NCBI RefSeq assembly: GCF_027594745.1
Contig: NZ_CP110854.1
Span: 310,001-374,000, forward strand
From: Saprospira grandis
Lineage (GTDB): Bacteria > Bacteroidota > Bacteroidia > Chitinophagales > Saprospiraceae
Reading direction: 5' to 3'
DNA: 64,000 nucleotides
The notes below the pieces were generated by a model. The model saw nothing but the letters and a program-made list of their open reading frames with translations, was not told the DNA's origin and ran no database searches. This document shows positions 58,747 through 64,000 of this stretch, one piece after another (position 1 is the stretch's first letter; every line of letters begins with the position of its first letter). The translations under genes were made by a program, and so were the position numbers.

Positions 58747-59700
58747 ATGAAAACGACTATTCAGCTATTATTCCTAATTGGCATAGTCTCTAGCCTATCT
58801 GCCCAAAACAGCCTCAACCTAAAAGGTTTTGGTGAAATCCAATACACAAAAGGTAGTGACGCCTATACCCTGAATTTAGAAGATTATGGGAGTTTTAATT
58901 TCAAAGGAACCCTAAAACCTCTTGCCTTAGAAAGTGCAGTAACTATTGATCAGTTGATAAAGGTTCCGGGCTATGAGGTGATAAAAGAGTTAGAATTAGA
59001 AGAAATCAAGTTGAAGCTAGAAAATGATAGCCTGCAGCTAGAAGGCAAAGCAAGTACAGACAAAAAATTGAAAACATTAGCCGAAGCACTGAATATAGAA
59101 GCACCCTACATTCAGTTCCATGCCCTACTCAGTAAAAATGGAATGCAGTTGGAGGCAAATCTTAATTTCTCCAAAGATCCAGTATTAGTAGAAATTTCTA
59201 AGGAGGTTGGCACTCGTATGATGTTGGATAACATAGGTATTGGAGGAGATTTTGGGATGGGAAAAAATAGCCCAAAACTCAAAGTTTTTGTCAATACAAA
59301 GATGCGCCCAACAGAGAAGGACCCTGATCTGACCAGCAGATTGGAACTGTCCTACAATTTACTCATACAAGAAATCACTGGAACAGGCGCAATGATGGAT
59401 AATTGGGTAGATCCTTTGGGGATCTCAGACTATATTCGAATTAAGGAAGATGCGGTTACTATTGAAGGTGCAGCCATTTCATTAGGGTGGATCCCCACCG
59501 CTCCAATGCCTACAACAATTGCCTTTGCCATAGAAAAAGCACAGTTTTTTGAGTTAGAATACCTTACTCAGATGAGTATTGCTCCAGCCAAGCAGCAAGT
59601 TGCGCTCAAAGCCACTCAAAAAGAAGTCTCATCGGAGAATTTCACTAAAATGTGGCCTTGTCGCATAAATCGTAATTTACTGATTAGCAGCAACTTCTAG
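58747..59700 (+). pseudogene. 5' part of a secreted-protein gene split by an IS
   Basis: The frame begins with a signal peptide (MKTTIQLLFLIGIVSSLSAQ) and runs 302 native codons to 59653. It then reads 15 codons into the left end of the IS and stops at 59698-59700. Joining 58747-59653 to 60752-61275 restores one frame of 476 residues across TKM/LEEGFG, so the gene was intact before insertion. The product is beta-rich with repeated TIxGxxxSLGW-like strands and looks periplasmic. No recognised domain. Confidence 0.88.
59645..59653. repeat. Target-site duplication, left copy
   Basis: CTAAAATGT directly before the IS; the identical 9 bp recur at 60743-60751. Confidence 0.92.
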
Positions 59701-60742
59701 CTTGACGGCATTAAGCTCATTTAAAATTTGAATACGCATCAGCACTTCTTGTTTCTGCATTTTGAAGCTGATCGAAGAGAGCCGTTCAGAGAAAAAGTGC
59801 TTGAGTCGCATCATTGCCGTTTCGCTTAAATTTCGACGATGATAGCCTAAATCTTGTTTCCAAGCAGCCGCTCCTAACTCCCAGATATATAAAATATCAT
59901 CATTGCGATAACTATCGACTAGCTCTCCATTTTTTCCTTTTTTTAGGCGAGCATTTTTACGTGGGGGAATCAATGGAACCGCCCCAGCATCACAAATTGC
60001 TTCTCGACATTTTGTTTGGTCATAGGCGCCATCTGCATAAACTTGCTTAATATTAAATGGCTTCAATTTTTTTATCATTTTGAGGAGTTGAGAAGCATCG
60101 GTTTTTTGCTCTGTGGTAATCTCTACAACCAGGATTTCTCCTGTTTTGTCATTTACGGCCAAATGTACTTTAATCCAGCCAGAACGGTACTTTTCGGTAT
60201 GTTTTATTCTCCGCCATTCTCCCTGTCCTTTTATTTTTAGTCCTGTACTATCTATTGCTATAGACAGCTCGTCATCCGTTTTTTTAGGCTTAATATTCAG
60301 CTTTAGTTTTTTGACTCTACGGCATATTTGGCTGTAAGATATTGGATTGACATCCAAATTATATTCGGAAACAACGCATTTTAGAATACCTTCTAATTGT
60401 CGGTATCCAAACGAAAAAAGCACTTTTAAGCGGAATAAATAGCGAATAAATTCATCAGAAATTGTTTTAGGTCTGCCGCGTTTTGGGCGCTTAGCGATGA
60501 AGTTTTTGCTTGCCAAAGGCGGGAACCAAACATTAAAAATAAACTCCCCTTGGGCGGTATAAAATCTGTTGGTTAGTGCGTAATTCTGTAAGGTTTTTTC
60601 TACATTTGTCATGGGACAGCTCGAGGTTTTATTGTTCGTCGAAAAAACTTAAATCTACGGGGCTTGTCCCTTTTTTTATGCCTAATTCGCAAGGTTTTTT
60701 GTAATTAACTGATTTGAAGGGTTTTATTTATGCAACAAGGCC
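59654..60742 (-). mobile_element. IS5-family insertion sequence (IS903-like), 1089 bp
   Basis: Terminal inverted repeats GGCCTTGTCGCATAAAT (left) and GGCCTTGTTGCATAAAT (right, read inward) match in 16 of 17 positions and resemble the ends of IS5/IS903-type elements. A perfect 9-bp target duplication (CTAAAATGT) flanks it, as is usual for the IS903 subgroup. One intact transposase gene fills the element. Insertion splits the secreted-protein gene at codon 303. The exact duplication and the intact flanking frame point to a recent event. Confidence 0.95.
59677..60612 (-). CDS. IS5-family DDE transposase
   Basis: 311 residues, cut-and-paste DDE transposase of the IS4/IS5 superfamily. Catalytic acids: first Asp in AIDSTGLKIKGQGEW, second Asp in YADGAYDQTKCR, and Glu in the Y-x-x-R-x-x-x-E signature YHRRNLSETAMMRLKHFF. 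An N-terminal helical DNA-binding part contains RGRPKTISDEFIRYLFRLKV. The frame is complete and of normal length, so the element is probably active. It is oriented opposite to the gene it interrupts. Confidence 0.95.
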   Translation of the reverse strand: MTNVEKTLQNYALTNRFYTAQGEFIFNVWFPPLASKNFIAKRPKRGRPKTISDEFIRYLFRLKVLFSFGYRQLEGILKCVVSEYNLDVNPISYSQICRRVKKLKLNIKPKKTDDELSIAIDSTGLKIKGQGEWRRIKHTEKYRSGWIKVHLAVNDKTGEILVVEITTEQKTDASQLLKMIKKLKPFNIKQVYADGAYDQTKCREAICDAGAVPLIPPRKNARLKKGKNGELVDSYRNDDILYIWELGAAAWKQDLGYHRRNLSETAMMRLKHFFSERLSSISFKMQKQEVLMRIQILNELNAVKLEVAANQ

Positions 60743-61275
60743 CTAAAATGTTGGAAGAGGGGTTTGGCCTAAAGCTACCCAAAAATCTATTTCCTGAAGA
60801 GATAATCATCAAAGATGCAGAACTTCTTTTTTCTCCTAGTGGGGGGCAGATAGCAGATCAAAAGATTGAAAAAGGATTTGCATATAAAGGAGGCTTGGAA
60901 ATTTCAGATACTTTACTTTCTGGAAATCTAGCATTTATGGCAAAAAATAAAGAGGAAATCAGCATGGATGTGAATTTGCATGCAGAGGAGATGTACAACA
61001 TCCTCGCACACTACATAGGTGATGGAAAAAAGAATAAACTGAATGAAGCTTTGGAAAATGCGTTATCAAATTTAGAAATTAAAAAAATGTATACCCATCT
61101 AGAGGCAGATAAGAATATGAAAATGAGTGGGAATACACATTGTGAGTTGGTTTTATTTGGGAAGGAGCTCAAATTTAAATTGAAAGCTAGTCTTGATCCT
61201 AATGATATCACCAAAGGTATTATTGCCAAAATTGGTACGCTTGCTTTAGAGCAATTAAAGAAAAAGAAGCAATAA
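60730..61275 (+). pseudogene. 3' part of the secreted-protein gene split by an IS
   Basis: Open frame starting at an ATG inside the right IS end; native sequence resumes at 60743. The first native residues (PKMLEEGFGLKLPKN) continue the 5' fragment. The region ends with LEQLKKKKQ. There is no signal peptide, so the fragment could not reach the periplasm even if it were translated from within the IS. Repeated TLLSGNLAFMAKNKEEISMD-like strands again suggest a beta-rich fold. Confidence 0.88.
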
Positions 61276-62597
61276 ACGCTATTTTTGAGAAAATTTAAAA
61301 TAGGAACATCAAGTACTGTTATGTGTCCCGTCCTGAAAAACTGATACAGAATTTAAAGCAAAAAATTGTCATCCCCTCTTGCGAGGGGATTTTTTTTGGC
61401 GGTTGTTGTTGGGGGGCTGTTGTTTTGAAGTTTTTTTAGACCAGTGGGTTAAAACCCACAGCAAAAAGGGAGGACATTCTACATCCAAAAAAATGAGCCG
61501 ATGGTTGAAACCATCGGCCCATAAAAAATTAAACTAAAACCGTTTCTTTTTTCGGGGCAGTTGTTTTTTCTCCTTGTTTTGATCAGCGCAATTTTTTTAG
61601 CCCCAAAAAAATTCATTGTTTTTAAATCCTCTTGCTAATTGAAAGCCGCTATTTGAAAGGGGGGATTTTATTCCCAGATAAATTTCATAGGAACCCTAGG
61701 GCCAAGGCCCTAGGCTAAGAAAAAAATTGTCATCCCCTCATCCGAGGGGATTTTTCTTGGCGGTTGTTGTTGGGGGGCTGTTGTTTTGAAGTTTTTTTGG
61801 ACCAGTGGGTTAAAAAAAGATGGCCGTTCTACATCCAAAAAAATGAGCCGATGGTTAAAACCATCGGCCCATAAAAAATTAAACTAAAACCGTTTCCATT
61901 TTCGGGACGGTTATTTTTTTCTCTTGTTTTTTTATGGAGGTTTTTAAACCTCCATTTAAAATGAAATGCCTTTTTGTTGCCTGGCTGTAGGTTTCAACCT
62001 ACAGACCACCACAGTTTTTTACCACAGAAAAAAATTCATTGTTTTTTGGTCCAGTTGCTAATTGAAAGCCGCTAATTGAAAGGGGATTTATTCCCAGATA
62101 AAATTCATCGAAACCCCAGGGCCAAGGCCCTAGGCTAAGAAAAAAATTGTCATCCCCTCATCCGAGGGGATTTTTTTTGGCGGTTGTAGTTGGAGGGAGT
62201 TGTTGTTTTGAAATTTTTTTGGACCAGTGGGTTAAAACCCACAGCAAGAAGGGAGGACATTCTACATCCAAAAAAATGAGCCGATGGTTGAAACCATCGG
62301 CCCATAAAAAATTAAACTAAAAACTGTTTCTTTTTTCGGGGCGGTTATTTTTTCTCCTTGTTTTGATCACCGCAGTTTTTTACCACCCAAAAAATTCATT
62401 GTTTTTTGGCCTAGTTGCTAATTGAAAGCCGCTATTTGAAAGGGGGATTTTATTCCCAGATAAATTTCATAGGAACCCCAGGCTAAGAAAAAAAATTGTC
62501 ATCCCCTCTTGCGAGGGGATTTTTCTTGGCGGTTGTTGTTGGGGGGTTGTTGTTTTGAAGTTTTTTTAGACCAGTGGGTTAAAACCGTTTTTTTTTA

Positions 62598-62658
62598 GCA
62601 AACAAGGGCTTTAGCCCGCCAGTTTGCATAGACCCGCAACCATGGGCTTCAGCCCATG
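62598..62658. repeat. GCAAAC two-hairpin element, copy 4
   Basis: GCAAAC/GTTTGC outer stem (62598-62627) around GGGCTTTAGCCC, then CATGGGCTTCAGCCCATG (62641-62658). It lies inside repeat unit E. Confidence 0.72.
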
Positions 62659-62757
62659 ACGGTACAATAAAGACAGACTAAAAATTCAGTGATAAAAATC
62701 TCTTCTATTATTGCCGCCAAAAAATTCAGTGATAAAAAATAACGGCTATTCGTTCGG

Positions 62758-62819
62758 CCCTGGGCTGAAGCCCAGGGTTGTAGACTTGAGCGAACTGGCG
62801 GACTAAAGTCCTTGTTCGC
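62758..62819. repeat. GCGAAC two-hairpin element, copy 5
   Basis: CCCTGGGCTGAAGCCCAGGG (62758-62777), then GCGAAC/GTTCGC (62790-62819) around GGACTAAAGTCC. Inner and outer stems both differ from copy 4 with pairing preserved. Confidence 0.72.
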
Positions 62820-62968
62820 TTTTTTTTCTTCATTGTTTTGGATCCATTAGTTTTTTTACCACCCAAAAAATTCATTGTTTTTTGGCCCAGTTGCTAATTG
62901 AAAGCCGCTAATTGAAAGGGGATTTAAGGGCCGAAGAAAAAAGTTTATAGAAAAAACTAAGATTGTGC

Positions 62969-63096
62969 GGCCTAGCGATGTGCAGCAGTGCGGCAAAGCC
63001 GCAGACCAAGCAAAAAACTTGTTTTTTTGCGCAGGGCCGAGCGAACAGCGAGCTGCGAAACGTAGCGCCGCAAGGCGAAGCCGCAGCGGAGGCCCC
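62969..63096 (-). repeat. Structured intergenic repeat, core copy 21 (GGCCT/AGGCC ends)
   Basis: GGCCT (62969) to AGGCC (63090). Stems are GCGGCAAAGCCGC and an AAAAAACTTGTTTTTT stem, with the GCCGCAAGGCGAAGCCGCAG side stem as in copy 18. Confidence 0.85.
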
Positions 63097-63104
63097 CAAA
63101 AAAA

Positions 63105-63240
63105 TAGCGAGCTGCGACAACAAGAACTTTAGTTCGCAGTTCGACAACCGAAGGGAGTAAACGTAGCGCAGCAAGGCGAAGCCGCAGCGACAACAAAGAC
63201 TTTAGTCTGCAGTTCGACGACGGAAAGGAGTAACGCCCCA
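63105..63240 (-). repeat. Companion hairpin module (two units), copy 5
   Basis: Unit 1: CGACAACAA, stem GAACTTTAGTTC, GCAGTTCGACAACCGAAGGG. Unit 2: CGACAACAA, stem AGACTTTAGTCT, GCAGTTCGACGACGGAAAGG. Joined to core copy 21 as in copies 1 and 4. Confidence 0.78.
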
Positions 63241-63283
63241 AAAAAATCGCATAAAAAAAGCAAAAAAATGCAGCCCTATAGAT

Positions 63284-63303
63284 TTCTTGATCTAGGTCAA
63301 GAA
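63284..63303. promoter_or_regulatory. Candidate operator upstream of the TolC-like gene
   Basis: TTCTTGATCTAGGTCAAGAA: perfect 7-bp arms around a 6-bp centre, 50 bp before the start of the efflux gene. It fits a TetR- or MarR-type dimer site; the regulator is not in the window. Confidence 0.4.
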
Positions 63304-63353
63304 GGAAGAAATTTGGAAAGAGGACCTTTGCCTTAGACAAAAATAGATCTGGC

Positions 63354-64000
63354 ATGAAAAAATTGATGTTTTCCTTTTTTCTTTTTTGGGCAGTACTACC
63401 GATAAGGGCCCAAGAATTTATTCCGCAAGAGTTTTGGGGGCTTTGGGAGGCCACAGCAAAGCGAGATGCAGGCCTAAAAAGTTTCGATTTGTCCCAAGAG
63501 CAAATTTTATTGCAAGATAAAGCGCTGCGCTATCGCTTTTTGCCCAATTTAGAACTCAATGCAAGTTATACTCGCTTGGGCGAAGACCTTCGTTTTGATA
63601 GCGATATGGAAAGTTTGTTAATGGGCAGCCAAAGTTTGTTGGCCAAAGAAGCTTTGGGCATTCCATTTAATATGCCTTTGCCCGAACAAGTACCACTTTC
63701 TGAAATTCCGCCCATTTTGGAGCGAAATATTTTGAAAGCCTCCGCCGATATGAATTGGTTATTATATAGTGGCGGAAAAATTAAACAGGGCCGAAAAGCT
63801 TTGCAAGCCAAAGGCGAACTGCAATTGGCCCAAAAACAAATGCAAAAAGAAACGCTATTTAATAATTTGCTGCAAACTTATGATCAGTTGGGTTTATTGC
63901 TGGCCGCAGAAAAAGTGTTGTCGCAAACAGGCGATTATTTGGCCCAGCAAGAAAATTTTGTTGAAAAAGCGATTGCCAACGGTTTGGCGATTCCGATTGA
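63354..64000 (+). CDS. TolC-family outer-membrane efflux protein (partial)
   Basis: Open frame from ATG 63354 to the window edge, 215 codons visible and no stop. A signal peptide (MKKLMFSFFLFWAVLPIRAQ) is followed by the typical OEP opening: an amphipathic helix (FWGLWEATAKRDAGLKSFDL), RYRFLPNLELNASYTRLGED, and ADMNWLLYSGGKIKQGRKAL, where TolC homologues have W-x-L(F)-x-G-G-x. Long helices follow (AKGELQLAQKQMQKETLFNN). Probably the first gene of a tripartite efflux operon (outer-membrane channel, then adaptor and pump) that continues beyond the window. Confidence 0.85.
   Translation, partial: MKKLMFSFFLFWAVLPIRAQEFIPQEFWGLWEATAKRDAGLKSFDLSQEQILLQDKALRYRFLPNLELNASYTRLGEDLRFDSDMESLLMGSQSLLAKEALGIPFNMPLPEQVPLSEIPPILERNILKASADMNWLLYSGGKIKQGRKALQAKGELQLAQKQMQKETLFNNLLQTYDQLGLLLAAEKVLSQTGDYLAQQENFVEKAIANGLAIPI

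Larger units (their letters stand above)
61360..62925. repeat. Array of multi-hairpin long repeats, units B-E
   Basis: Four head-to-tail units: B 61360-61680 (truncated left end), C 61681-62100, D 62101-62462, E 62463-62925. All share the hairpin order of unit A with point changes and deletions inside individual hairpins (C has lost one arm of the GGGTTAAAACCC hairpin). The ATCCCCTC hairpin starts at about 61373, 61731, 62151 and 62501. Unit E is interrupted by two two-hairpin elements (62598-62658 and 62758-62819). E ends with the same GGGCCGAAGAAAAAAG tail as A. No gene is visible here. Confidence 0.85.

Noticed and set aside
58062..62925. Integron cassette array or retron
   Set aside because: No integrase or reverse transcriptase, no attC core sites (RYYYAAC/GTTRRRY pairs) at unit ends, and most units carry no gene.
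62972..63454. 160-codon minus-strand frame
   Set aside because: Composed of translated structured repeat and antisense of the TolC-like gene start. The same peptide motifs appear wherever the repeat occurs (for example 6612-6929, 51092-51442).

Overview
The window looks like chromosome of a marine Saprospiraceae bacterium (Bacteroidota), most likely Saprospira grandis or a close relative. This is an inference from several signs: a type IX secretion sorting domain, a CarboxypepD_reg/TonB-dependent receptor, many short lipoproteins, Bacteroidota families (DUF4296, DUF6089, PepSY-like, DUF6794), and -7 promoter elements of the TAnnTTTG type. No tRNA, rRNA or CRISPR array was seen. Most genes are housekeeping or cell-envelope genes in short operons, with rho-independent hairpins between them.

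Layout. 1-6.1 kb (all minus): partial oxygenase, DEDDh exonuclease, PepSY-like protein, two tandem S41/PDZ proteases, glutamate racemase. 6.1-6.9 kb: a 42-bp tandem array and a structured repeat. 6.9-18.2 kb: esterase, polytopic membrane protein, leucine-rich repeat protein, DUF6089 barrel, rpiB, VIT/vWA protein, fabD, Mrp ATPase, and a K+ channel with a zinc-ribbon tail. 18.6-23.2 kb: acyltransferase/lipoprotein operon and prmA. 23.4-27.1 kb: class D beta-lactamase and a five-gene sulfide-oxidation operon (two rhodaneses, a small membrane protein, thioredoxin, sulfide:quinone oxidoreductase) with palindromic candidate operators upstream. 27.4-33.8 kb: TonB-dependent receptor, LVIVD and TPR lipoproteins. 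33.9-36.9 kb: repeat cluster and four AT-rich orphan genes. 36.9-45.6 kb: superoxide dismutase, a haem-binding CxxCH protein, a long non-coding repeat district with a 15-copy 21-bp satellite, and an AsmA-like protein. 45.6-57.8 kb: IscA/HesB, a T9SS beta-propeller, an acetyltransferase operon ending in a cupin gene with an internal stop, a LytTR regulator, a serine hydrolase with an internal stop, and SbcC. 57.8-63.3 kb: hairpin-rich arrays around a secreted-protein gene split by an IS5-family element. 63.35 kb to the end: partial TolC-type efflux gene.

The most unusual content lies between the genes. A GC-rich repeat of about 115-170 bp occurs 19 times, always between genes and in both orientations. 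Conserved single-stranded blocks alternate with stems whose sequence changes while pairing is kept. The terminal pentamers pair in 18 of 19 copies, in four different versions (GGCTT/AAGCC, GGCTG/CAGCC, GGCCT/AGGCC, GGCCC/GGGCC). At least four further hairpin families travel with it and show the same compensatory pattern. This points to selection, or copying, acting on folded structure, and it is the best candidate here for something undescribed.

Three genes are visibly broken. One is split by a 1089-bp IS with a 9-bp target duplication, whose removal restores one frame. The other two carry single in-frame stop codons (TAA in a cupin, TAG in a serine hydrolase).
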